From CAZZBK01 sp964652155 (GTDB lineage Bacteria > Planctomycetota > Planctomycetia > Pirellulales > PNKZ01), in NCBI GenBank assembly GCA_964652155.1, contig CAZZBK010000007.1, forward strand, positions 1 through 64,000: a DNA stretch of 64,000 bases, written 5' to 3'. Each line of letters opens with the position of its first letter. Position 1 is the first letter of the stretch. A program made the position numbers and the translations under genes. Shown piece by piece: positions 1 through 7,206 of this stretch. Under the pieces are notes generated by a model. That model saw only the letters and a program-made list of their open reading frames with translations. It was not told the DNA's origin and searched no databases.

Positions 1-1
1 G

Positions 2-304
2 TTCGTGGCCAGCGCCGCGCAGCTCAAGGCCGACCAGGGCATCACGGCCACGGACATCGCAAAGCGGCTGCTTGACCTCGGCTATCATGCTCCGACGATC
101 TATTTTCCGCTGACGGTCAAAGAGTCGATGATGATCGAGCCGACCGAGACCGAAAGCAAAGAGACGCTCGACGCCTTTGCCGAGGCCTTGTTCAGCATCA
201 CGCAAGAGACCGCCGAAGCATTGCACGACGCGCCGTACACGACCGTGATGAGTCGGGCTGACGAAGTTCGCGCCGCGCGCCAGAGCGTGCTCAAAGCCGA
301 GTGA
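2..304 (+). CDS. gcvPB: Glycine dehydrogenase (decarboxylating) subunit 2, C-terminal end (partial)
   Basis: This is the tail of the P-protein beta subunit of the glycine cleavage system, the PLP enzyme that decarboxylates glycine and hands the aminomethyl group to lipoylated GcvH in the cytoplasm. The frame is open at the left edge, so only about the last 100 residues are visible and the PLP lysine lies outside the window. The segments 'TIYFPL' and 'MIEPTETESK' followed by the helical 'LDAFAEAL' are characteristic of the C-terminus of this family. It ends 12 bases before a lipoate ligase gene, which fits because GcvH needs lipoate. The GTG at base 5 is an internal valine codon, not a start. 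Confidence 0.9.
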   Translation, partial: FVASAAQLKADQGITATDIAKRLLDLGYHAPTIYFPLTVKESMMIEPTETESKETLDAFAEALFSITQETAEALHDAPYTTVMSRADEVRAARQSVLKAE

Positions 305-316
305 TGGTCACGGACA

Positions 317-1060
317 ATGACACCGATGCGGCTGATCGTTGACCCACCGCAAAGCGGCCCGCGCAATATGGCCATTGACGAGGCGCTGCTCGAAAGTGTC
401 GGCGCGGGAGGCCCCTCGACGTGGCGATTTTACGAGTGGGTTCCCGCCACCTTGTCGTTGGGATATTTTCAGCGCGTCGCCGAGCGGGGCGCACATGCCG
501 CCAGCCGAGCGTGTCCGCTCGTGCGACGACTTAGCGGTGGCGGGGCCATCTTGCACGACCGTGAGTTGACCTACAGCTTCACGCTGAGCGACGACGATCC
601 GCTGGCACGCGACACTCAACTTCTTTACCGTGTCGTGCACTCGGTGCTCATCGATGTGCTGCGCGCCTGGGCTGTGACGGCGACGCTCAGCGAACACGCC
701 ACAAAGTCCACGCGCGCCGACGAACCGTTTTTATGCTTCGAACGTCGCGCGGTGGGAGACGTGCTCCTAGGCGATTTCAAAATTGGCGGCAGCGCTCAAC
801 GTCGCCGCGACGGCGCCGTACTGCAACACGGCAGCATCATCCTTAACCGCTCGACGGCCGCTCCTGAATTACTGGGCATCAACGATCTTGCCGGGCTCAC
901 CATGACGGCGCAAGCACTCGCGACCGCCTGGAGCGAAGCCCTATCGCGAGCCTGGCGTGTGCAATGGATGAGCGAACCGTTAAGCGATCGTGAGGTCAGC
1001 CGAGCTATTGAACTAGAGCAGAGCAAATTTACGCAACTCGACTGGAACGAACGCCGTTAA
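317..1060 (+). CDS. Lipoate-protein ligase A family protein
   Basis: This 247-residue protein belongs to the BPL/LplA/LipB fold that attaches or transfers lipoate or octanoate onto lipoyl domains. The signature 'RRLSGGGAILHD' (near residue 70) matches the family RR-x-SGGG-x-VxHD loop, and 'DFKIGGSAQRRR' (near residue 153) carries the conserved active-site lysine. It follows gcvPB by 12 bases, so GcvH is the probable substrate. The C-terminal accessory domain of E. coli LplA is absent, so it could instead be an octanoyl- or lipoyl-transferase of the LipM/LipL type; sequence alone does not decide this. An in-frame ATG at 326 is an alternative start and neither has a convincing ribosome-binding site. 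Confidence 0.85.
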   Translation: MTPMRLIVDPPQSGPRNMAIDEALLESVGAGGPSTWRFYEWVPATLSLGYFQRVAERGAHAASRACPLVRRLSGGGAILHDRELTYSFTLSDDDPLARDTQLLYRVVHSVLIDVLRAWAVTATLSEHATKSTRADEPFLCFERRAVGDVLLGDFKIGGSAQRRRDGAVLQHGSIILNRSTAAPELLGINDLAGLTMTAQALATAWSEALSRAWRVQWMSEPLSDREVSRAIELEQSKFTQLDWNERR

Positions 1061-1111
1061 TCGCGCATGATGAATTTTGACTTCGGACATCACCCTGGGT
1101 AACATGCAGTC

Positions 1112-1726
1112 ATGGAAGTCAAATTCAAAGTCTTGTCCGGCAAGAACGCGGGACAGGAACTGCCTATTGCCGGTCCGCAATTTCTCATCGGTCGCGATGA
1201 GAAGTGTCAACTTCGACCGCGCAGCGATTCGATCGCGCCGCGCCATTGCTCGATTATGCAGCAAGACGGTCGCGCAGTCATCTCGGATCTAGGCAGCGAG
1301 ACGGGCACGTTCGTTAACGACCGTCGAATCGACAAGCCGATTGAATTGCGCACCGGTGACAAGATCAAGATCGGTGCGCTCGAGTTCGAGGTCCATGTCT
1401 CGACCGGGATGGCAAAGAAGAAGCTCCCCAAGGTGACCGACGCATCGCAAGCCGCCGAACGGCTCGCGGGTCCGGCTCGCAGCAAGCAAGAAGTCGACTT
1501 GGACTCGCTCTTTGGCGACGCCGAGAGCATGCGCGCGGATGCCGAGAATGTCCCCAAACCGACACGCATGAGCGCCGAGGAATTAGCCGCCCTGGGGGTC
1601 GTTACGACGGAAGAGGCCGGCAAACAGACCAAGAATAAATCGGCCGACGCGAAACCATCCTCGGTCGAGACGGGCCGAGTGGCTGCCGACATGCTCGATA
1701 AAATGCGTCGCGGCCAGGTGCCGTAA
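1112..1726 (+). CDS. FHA domain-containing protein
   Basis: A 204-residue soluble protein with one forkhead-associated domain at residues 5-96 and a long charged, probably disordered tail. The FHA phosphothreonine-binding residues are in place: G27-R28, the S40..R44-H45 segment, and the GTFVN loop ending at N69. FHA domains dock phosphothreonine peptides, so the protein is likely an adaptor for Ser/Thr kinase signalling, which is abundant in planctomycetes. No kinase or phosphatase gene lies next to it. The tail (residues 100-204) is rich in Ala, Glu and Lys and has no recognisable domain. The partner is unknown. Confidence 0.85.
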   Translation: MEVKFKVLSGKNAGQELPIAGPQFLIGRDEKCQLRPRSDSIAPRHCSIMQQDGRAVISDLGSETGTFVNDRRIDKPIELRTGDKIKIGALEFEVHVSTGMAKKKLPKVTDASQAAERLAGPARSKQEVDLDSLFGDAESMRADAENVPKPTRMSAEELAALGVVTTEEAGKQTKNKSADAKPSSVETGRVAADMLDKMRRGQVP

Positions 1727-1860
1727 CAAGAGCGGCCGCTCGCAATTGCGTGGGGAGCGATATTCCGCGGCCGGTCGCTTGAGCGTCGCCGCCGCTCCAG
1801 GCATACTACGGTTTGCCCCATGATTCGATCGATTCACGACCTTTCGGAGACTTACTCGCC

Positions 1861-2067
1861 ATGTCGACACCCGACGAAGATGCCATGAAGCGCCGCTACC
1901 GCGAGTTTCTCGACCTACTGCCGCTGACGACGACCATCGCGGGGCTCCCCGACAACTCGGGACCACGGAGCTACACGAGCGACCAAATGGAAGCGCGTAC
2001 GCAGGTCCTGACAAGCGCATTCAAGTTGGCGCGCCAAATGGTTCGAGATATCGTCAAGGGGAGCTGA
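1861..2067 (+). CDS. Small conserved-looking hypothetical protein (68 aa)
   Basis: I start this protein at ATG 1861 rather than at the in-frame TTG 1813 because GGAG at 1846-1849 lies 11 bases upstream of the ATG. The product is short, charged and predicted helical: 'MKRRYREFLDLLPLTTTIAGL' shortened is the recognisable N-terminal part, and a second helix 'FKLARQMVRDIV' closes it. There is no signal peptide, membrane segment or metal-binding motif. It looks like a planctomycete-restricted family, but that is my impression from the sequence and not a search result. No function can be given. Confidence 0.7.
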   Translation: MSTPDEDAMKRRYREFLDLLPLTTTIAGLPDNSGPRSYTSDQMEARTQVLTSAFKLARQMVRDIVKGS

Positions 2068-2099
2068 TCGCGACCAGCGAGCGATCCCCAGGAAAATCC

Positions 2100-2129
2100 T
2101 TGACCGGTCGGACCTGTCCTACCTATAGT
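2100..2129 (+). promoter_or_regulatory. Candidate sigma-70 promoter upstream of the 81-aa gene
   Basis: TTGACC at 2100-2105 and TATAGT at 2124-2129 are separated by 18 bases and match the sigma-70 consensus at five of six positions each. The pair sits 56 bases before the start of the next gene and is the clearest promoter-like sequence in the window. Confidence 0.55.
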
Positions 2130-2185
2130 TCAATGAGTGAAACTCGGTAACCAGGGATGCCCAGTCATGGGTCATCAGGCGTGTC

Positions 2186-2431
2186 ATGAAGCCCACCCGA
2201 AAAAAACCTAAATCCGCTGCAATGCTAGGATTAGGTCTCGACAACGAGGACGGTCACACACGCATCACCCGGGGCGAAAACTTCTTGCTCTGCGGCGGCT
2301 CGCAAGAGACGCACGAACAGATGCAAGAAACGGCCATCAAGGTCAACGAGCAGCTCGACCGCCGCGGGATGAAGCTCGAAGACTGCTCGCCCCGCGAGCT
2401 GGTCAATATCTTCCGCGAGATTCACTCGTAA
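2186..2431 (+). CDS. Small conserved-looking hypothetical protein (81 aa)
   Basis: An 81-residue protein with a lysine-rich N-terminus (KPTRKKPKSAAMLGLGLD), a short beta-like segment 'TRITRGENFLLCGGS', and two amphipathic helices. It has no signal peptide or membrane segment. The pattern 'FLLCGGSQETHEQMQE' suggests a compact alpha/beta regulator, but I recognise no family. A good promoter candidate lies at 2100-2129, supporting expression as its own unit. The next gene is an ECF sigma factor 104 bases downstream, though nothing shows they work together. Confidence 0.7.
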   Translation: MKPTRKKPKSAAMLGLGLDNEDGHTRITRGENFLLCGGSQETHEQMQETAIKVNEQLDRRGMKLEDCSPRELVNIFREIHS

Positions 2432-2479
2432 ATCGGCTGCGTGTCTCCCTTGCGGATTAGGACACACTTTTGCATGCGC

Positions 2480-2509
2480 GAAACTTATGCCTTTTGGATA
2501 AGGTATAAC
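2480..2509 (+). promoter_or_regulatory. Possible promoter of the ECF sigma operon
   Basis: GAAACTT at 2480-2486 resembles the -35 element of ECF-sigma promoters, and TATAAC at 2504-2509 is a good sigma-70-type -10 at a 17-base distance, 26 bases before the sigma gene. The two halves belong to different promoter classes, so either autoregulation by the ECF factor or housekeeping transcription is possible. Confidence 0.3.
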
Positions 2510-2535
2510 TGGGTAGGCCGTCCTGGACGGCGCTC

Positions 2536-3129
2536 ATGCACTTCGATGTCGGGGACGTGACATTGCCGGACGAGCTGCGCGAACTGATTGAGTGTTGCCT
2601 TGGCGGGGACGACCGCGCCGTGGCCGCGCTCGTCGATCGCTTTGGCCAACAGGTGTTCGCCCTCTGCTATCGCATGCTCGGCCATCGGCAAGACGCCGAG
2701 GACGTCGCGCAAGAGTCGCTCGTCAGGGCGGTGCGCAGCCTGAACCAATGGGACTCGACGCGCGCGTTTGTCCCCTGGCTGTTGACGATCGCCGGCAACC
2801 GCTGCCGAACGTTCCTCGTGCAACGGCGCCGTCGCGCCATGCCATCGGCCGATGTCGAAGCGATTGCCGACGAGCGGCCCGACGTGTTGGCGATTCGACA
2901 TTTGAGCGAAGAGTTTGAGTTGGCGCTCGCGGTGCTGCGCGACGAACACCGACAGGCATTCGTGCTGTTTCATCGCCAGCAGTTGAGTTACGCCGAAATT
3001 GCCGAGGTGCTCGCGATCCCCCTGGGGACCGTGCGCACCTGGGTTCATCGAGCTCGAGAAGAATTAGCCGCGGTGCTCAGGCGACGCGGCGTTGTGGAGG
3101 ACCGCTGCCATGCGTTGCGACGAGTTTGA
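2536..3129 (+). CDS. ECF-type RNA polymerase sigma factor
   Basis: A 197-residue alternative sigma factor containing only regions 2 and 4. Region 2 spans roughly residues 30-100, with 'LCYRMLGHRQDAEDVAQES' as the core-binding and -10 recognition segment. Region 4 spans about 130-185, with the helix-turn-helix 'LSYAEIAEVLAIPLGTVRTW' that reads the -35 element. The 3' end overlaps the start of a zinc-finger anti-sigma gene, the usual arrangement in which the anti-sigma holds the sigma at the membrane until a signal arrives. A large exported protein completes the operon. The signal and regulon are unknown. The C-terminal extension has none of the typical ECF41/42 SnoaL or TPR domains. Confidence 0.93.
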   Translation: MHFDVGDVTLPDELRELIECCLGGDDRAVAALVDRFGQQVFALCYRMLGHRQDAEDVAQESLVRAVRSLNQWDSTRAFVPWLLTIAGNRCRTFLVQRRRRAMPSADVEAIADERPDVLAIRHLSEEFELALAVLRDEHRQAFVLFHRQQLSYAEIAEVLAIPLGTVRTWVHRAREELAAVLRRRGVVEDRCHALRRV

Positions 3130-3697
3130 AGTCCGCTTGCACGAAATGCTCGACCAGCGAGCCAACTTGCTCGACGACGGCGAGTTAAATCAACACAGTC
3201 AACACTGCCGGGCCTGCCGCGCCTGGCGCGACGCCATGCTCACCCTGACCGACGGCGCTGAGATGCTCATCGAGCCAACGGTCGGTGATTTAACATCGCG
3301 GGTGGTCAACAAGGTCCGCCGCGCTCGATCGAACCAAGCCACTCGACAGCTCATCCTCTGGGCTGCGCCGATGGCCAGTTTGCTGATCCTCGCGGCGTGG
3401 TCGTGGCAGCAATCGTCGCCGCCCACGCATTCCCCTGCCGCGCCCCCGATCGCGACGGCACTCACGACGCCGGAGGTGACGACGAGTGACCAGGACGCCT
3501 TGCAATTGCTGGCCAGCTTGTCGAATTGGAACGTCCCGTGGCTTGACTCGACGAGCCCGAGCGAACCGCCGGCTGGCGACACCGCTCCAGCGACGGCCAC
3601 ACCGCTGGGCTTCGAGTCACTGACCCGATCGGCGACCGAGGCGTTTGACATGTTGTGGCAAGGATTGCCAATCGGGGCCGAGGAACCTCGCTCATGA
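3110..3697 (+). CDS. Putative zinc-finger anti-sigma factor, membrane-anchored
   Basis: I start at ATG 3110, where GGAGG at 3096-3100 gives an ideal ribosome-binding site; the gene therefore overlaps the sigma gene by 20 bases and is translationally coupled to it. The 195-residue product has the anti-sigma zinc motif H29-x3-C33-x2-C36, a single membrane helix at about residues 81-97 ('LILWAAPMASLLILAAW'), and a Pro/Thr/Ser-rich outer part. It probably binds region 2/4 of the upstream sigma factor at the inner face of the membrane. The extracytoplasmic part has no recognised sensor domain. The next gene overlaps its stop codon. Confidence 0.85.
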   Translation: MRCDEFEVRLHEMLDQRANLLDDGELNQHSQHCRACRAWRDAMLTLTDGAEMLIEPTVGDLTSRVVNKVRRARSNQATRQLILWAAPMASLLILAAWSWQQSSPPTHSPAAPPIATALTTPEVTTSDQDALQLLASLSNWNVPWLDSTSPSEPPAGDTAPATATPLGFESLTRSATEAFDMLWQGLPIGAEEPRS

Positions 3698-5445
3698 ACG
3701 GGCGCATGTTCCTGATCGGCAGCGGTCTCGTCAGTGTCGCGCTGAGTTGGCTGGGAGCGCTGTGCGCCGCCGAGGCTCCGCTGGCGGCCTGGGTCGGCGA
3801 TGACCTTGGACTGTGCGTCGAGACCCATGATCTGGGCGGCAGTTTCGATCAATTCGCGGACAGCGAACTGCTGAAGAAATGGTACTCACACCCGCTCACG
3901 CGGACGATCTGGCAACGCCGTCAGCCCGAGCTGAGCAAGGCGGCGGAGCAAATCCGCGCGCGGCTCGGCCTGTCGCCCGTCGAGTTGCTGCGTGAGTTTG
4001 CCGCCGACGAGACTCTGTTCGCGGTCTGGCCAGGTTCGCGCGTCGAACTGCCCGCCAGCGGCCTGTTATTGATCCGTTCCAAGCACCATCAACGCGTCCG
4101 CTCGACGATCGATTATGTCACGAGCGGCGGCAAGCCATCGCCCCGCGCGGCCGACGAGACTGCCGACCTTGCGGATCGTCGGGCGGATCTTTATCGATTG
4201 AGCCTAGGGGCGGGCAAGCCGAGCCTGTGGCTGGTTCATGTTGCTGGCGACGAGCAACGCGGCAGCTTGGTGCTGCTCGCCAGTCATCGCCCGGCGGTCG
4301 ATCGCTTGCTCGATGCTTTGCGCGGTCAGCACGTTGAGCGTGCCTTGAGCGAGCACCCGGCGTATCAACATGCCGCGCCTCGAACAACCGAGTCCGCCAC
4401 GATCCGAGTGTTCATTCAGCCACGGTCTTGGGACGCTCTGTTGCTCGCCGGTGATGAGCCGCACGAGCAGCGCGCCCGGCGGTTGCGACAAGTGCTCCAA
4501 AACACTTGGCGGGCCTGCACAGGAATTTCCTGGTCGCTCGACATTCATCGCGACGTCGAGTTGCAAGCGTTTATTGGACTCGACGAAGAGATTCTCCCTG
4601 CACCGGCTCGACGATTGCTCGGGGCCTTGCAAGGCTCGCCGACGTTGCCGAGCCAACTCCCCAATAACGCCTTGGCCAAGGTTCAACTGCGGTGCGATTT
4701 GCGAGCCTTGCTACAAGAGTTATTTCTGCCCAACTCTCAGCAACCGAGCTTGTTGCCCTTGCCCAAGGACACGAATTGGCCCGTGATTGCAGCGCTGCTC
4801 AGCAGCCTGGGTCCCGATTTCCAGGTCGGCCTTGTCCCCACCCAGCCGGGCGTCACCGACGCGCCGGTCCGCTGGCCCGTGAGCTGGATCGCGAAGCTCG
4901 GTTCACAATCTGCCGAGCGCGATGACAGTGCCGCGCCACCGGCCGAGACGATTGTCTCGCTACTCCGGGCTTGGGCCCAATTTCAATCGTATCGTCAGAC
5001 GAGTGGCCCAACGCCGCCGACGGTCGACACACTCACGCTTCAGGACCATCGCTTCGCGCAATTTCGTTCGCGCGGGGGCCTGGGTGTTATTTCCTGGCTG
5101 GTGACGGCCAAGCACAACGCGCTCTGGGTGGGCTCGTCGGCCCATGAGCTGATTCAGTTCCTGACACCCGCCACCGCTACCGTCGATGGCTCCGCGGCGA
5201 ACATTGAGCCGCAGCAATCGCTGTCCATTGATCTGCTCGCCTTGCGTCGCGTGCTCCGCGAGTCGGCCGACGGCCCTGAACAATGGCGGTCGTTGAAGTC
5301 ACTGTCGGCTGAAGACGCCCAGCGCCAGTGGAACACGTTGATCGACCTGCTCGATCTGGCCGACCAGATTTCGGCCGAAGTGCGACTCAGCGGCGATGGT
5401 CTCGTTGCCCGGGCGAAAATCTCGGCCTCAGCGACTGCCGACTAG
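3694..5445 (+). CDS. Exported protein of unknown function in the ECF sigma operon
   Basis: The ATG at 3694 overlaps the TGA of the anti-sigma gene (ATGA), so this 583-residue protein is the third gene of the operon. An N-terminal signal peptide ends near 'ALCAAEAPLA' (about residue 25). The rest is soluble and made of alternating strands and helices, with segments such as 'PDFQVGLVPTQPG' and 'LSIDLLALRRVL' suggesting a repeated two-lobed fold. I see no catalytic motif, metal site or further membrane helix. Its position suggests it is the extracytoplasmic effector or sensor linked to this sigma/anti-sigma pair, which is inference from gene order only. Confidence 0.75.
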   Translation: MNGRMFLIGSGLVSVALSWLGALCAAEAPLAAWVGDDLGLCVETHDLGGSFDQFADSELLKKWYSHPLTRTIWQRRQPELSKAAEQIRARLGLSPVELLREFAADETLFAVWPGSRVELPASGLLLIRSKHHQRVRSTIDYVTSGGKPSPRAADETADLADRRADLYRLSLGAGKPSLWLVHVAGDEQRGSLVLLASHRPAVDRLLDALRGQHVERALSEHPAYQHAAPRTTESATIRVFIQPRSWDALLLAGDEPHEQRARRLRQVLQNTWRACTGISWSLDIHRDVELQAFIGLDEEILPAPARRLLGALQGSPTLPSQLPNNALAKVQLRCDLRALLQELFLPNSQQPSLLPLPKDTNWPVIAALLSSLGPDFQVGLVPTQPGVTDAPVRWPVSWIAKLGSQSAERDDSAAPPAETIVSLLRAWAQFQSYRQTSGPTPPTVDTLTLQDHRFAQFRSRGGLGVISWLVTAKHNALWVGSSAHELIQFLTPATATVDGSAANIEPQQSLSIDLLALRRVLRESADGPEQWRSLKSLSAEDAQRQWNTLIDLLDLADQISAEVRLSGDGLVARAKISASATAD

Positions 5446-5702
5446 GCTGCTCGGTCCGCACGTCACACCTTGCCCGGCGATTCCCATCGCCCCACTCGGC
5501 ATCATCGTCCCAGGCGTTACAGCCCGTCGCGGGAGGCCATACAAATTACCGAAAGCGTAAATCTTTCGCACCTCATAGGGGTTTTCCAGGTGTTATATTT
5601 TCCAGCCACACGGTCGACCCCGCCACTCGACATGTGAATCGCACCTCAGCGATCGGCATCGTCCTACCCCACCCGTTGTCGCCAAAACACGAAGGTATCA
5701 AG

Positions 5703-6053
5703 ATGTCCAAGAGCGAATCGACCAGCGAAGTCACCCTGAATCGTCGCAGCAACGATCGACGTGACAATGAGCGCCGCAAGGGAGAGCAGATGGTGGCCGT
5801 CGAGCGTCGGGCGACCGAGCGCCGGGCCAAGGTCCAGCGTCGCCGGCAAATTGATCCGACCACCTGCGAGCGTGACTACTCGACCGAAGAAGTCGAGTTC
5901 ATGAACGCGCTCGAAAAATACAAGCGGACCAGCGGCCGCATGTTCCCCACGTGCAGCGAGATGCTCGAAGTCGTGCGCTCGCTGGGGTACGTGAAAATGA
6001 CCGTGAACGAGACGCCCGTGGCCGAGGCCAATGAGCCGGTCACGACCGCCTAA
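5703..6053 (+). CDS. Small Arg-rich conserved-looking protein (116 aa)
   Basis: The ATG at 5703 is preceded by GAAGG about seven bases upstream; the longer open frame to 5328 is only the read-through of noncoding sequence. The product has a strongly basic N-terminal third with repeated RR pairs ('RRSNDRRDNERRKGE' and 'ERRATERRAKVQRRRQ') and a globular C-terminal part 'TEEVEFMNALEKYKRTSG' with a second helix 'CSEMLEVVRSLGYVKM'. The latter looks like a small winged-helix or HTH-like fold. This layout suits a nucleic-acid-binding protein, but I recognise no family. The gene stands alone and is followed by a strong intrinsic terminator. Confidence 0.75.
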   Translation: MSKSESTSEVTLNRRSNDRRDNERRKGEQMVAVERRATERRAKVQRRRQIDPTTCERDYSTEEVEFMNALEKYKRTSGRMFPTCSEMLEVVRSLGYVKMTVNETPVAEANEPVTTA

Positions 6054-6090
6054 CGCGACTGAACCACGCGAGACGATAGCCTCACATATT

Positions 6091-6140
6091 CAGCTCCGCG
6101 TCGAGGGGACAAAACACCTCGACGCGGAGCTGTTTTGTTT
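6091..6140 (+). terminator. Rho-independent terminator
   Basis: A perfect 16-bp stem (6091-6106 with 6117-6132) closes a 10-base loop and is followed on the plus strand by TTTTGTTT at 6133-6140. It ends the small Arg-rich gene; the convergent dihydrouridine synthase gene stops inside its T-run, so the stem may also end that transcript, although the minus side has no U-run. Confidence 0.9.
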
Positions 6141-7206
6141 ACCCGGCCGAGCAATTCGATTCTTGCTCGGTCTCATCCACATCGGGATAGACGCCGCAGT
6201 CGTCGGTGGCGTACCACTCGTCGAGCACGCGGGGCCATTCTTCGGCGCGCTGCACACGCACAAACGCCTCGCGCACCGCGGAAAAGTTGGGATGCAGGCG
6301 GGCGTATTTGATGCCGAATTTGCGCATCTGCCGTCCGCACACGTCGGGGCCATAGATCTGTTCGGCAAGTCGATAGTGTTCGCGAATCACGTCGCGTTGC
6401 TCGAAGAGGGACGGTGGCCGGGGCAGGGGGCGTCCCTCGGACAAGGCCCGCACCCAGCCAAAGATCCACGGGTTGCCGATGGCACCTCGCGCGATCGTGA
6501 TCCCGTCGACCCCTGTCTCGCGGAGCATGCGCAGGCAATCGTCGGCCGTGAAGAGATCGCCGCTGCCAAGGATCGTCCGCTCGGGGTAGCGTTGCTTCAG
6601 GTCGCGGAGAAACTCCCACCGGCTAGGCCCCACGTAGCCTTGCTTGACGGTGCGGCCGTGCACCGTGACCGCCGCGACACCGCGCGCGAACGCGCCATCG
6701 AAGATCTCGAAAAATGCGTCCCGGCTCGCGTCACTGTCGTCCAAGCCGCGACGCATCTTGACCGAGACCGGAATCGCACTGGGGACCGCTTCACGAACGC
6801 GCGAGACGATCTCGAGCGCCGTCTCGGGCACGCTCAACAAATACCCGCCGCGACAGCGTCCCAGCACCTTCTTGACCGGGCAGCCGAAGTTGATGTCGAT
6901 CACATCGTAGCCCGCGGCGGCCAAGCCGCGCGCCGCCGCGCCGAACTCGATCGGGTTTGCGCCCATCAGTTGCCCGCCGACCGGGTGCTCTTCGTCGAGG
7001 ATCCGCGCGTAGCGTTTCATTTTGCGCGACTTGACGTTTACGAACTGGTCGAGCACGACCTCGTTGAGCGTGTACGAAGCGCCGAGCCGCCGCGCGATCA
7101 CTCGCATGGCTAGGTCGCTGTAGCCGCTCAAAGCTGCTTGCACGGCCGGAAAACCGATCTGCACCGAGCCGATCCGCAAATTCGGCAGCGTCACGGCCGT
7201 GGTCAT
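6139..7206 (-). CDS. tRNA-dihydrouridine synthase (DusB-like)
   Basis: A 355-residue FMN-dependent enzyme that reduces uridine to dihydrouridine in the D-loop of tRNA. The N-terminal TIM barrel has the family entry 'VQAALSGYSDLAMR', the catalytic cysteine C109 in 'INFGCPVKKV', the FMN-binding 'VSVKMRRG', and 'VTVHGRT' and 'ARGAIGNPWIF' in their usual order. The C-terminal part is the helical tRNA-binding domain. After the catalytic cysteine the common 'GAGAAL' segment reads 'GRCRGGYLL', a variant loop. The start ATG overlaps the zwf stop (ATGA), so it is the last gene of a gnd-zwf-dus unit, with no obvious functional link between them. Confidence 0.93.
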   Translation of the reverse strand: MTTAVTLPNLRIGSVQIGFPAVQAALSGYSDLAMRVIARRLGASYTLNEVVLDQFVNVKSRKMKRYARILDEEHPVGGQLMGANPIEFGAAARGLAAAGYDVIDINFGCPVKKVLGRCRGGYLLSVPETALEIVSRVREAVPSAIPVSVKMRRGLDDSDASRDAFFEIFDGAFARGVAAVTVHGRTVKQGYVGPSRWEFLRDLKQRYPERTILGSGDLFTADDCLRMLRETGVDGITIARGAIGNPWIFGWVRALSEGRPLPRPPSLFEQRDVIREHYRLAEQIYGPDVCGRQMRKFGIKYARLHPNFSAVREAFVRVQRAEEWPRVLDEWYATDDCGVYPDVDETEQESNCSAG

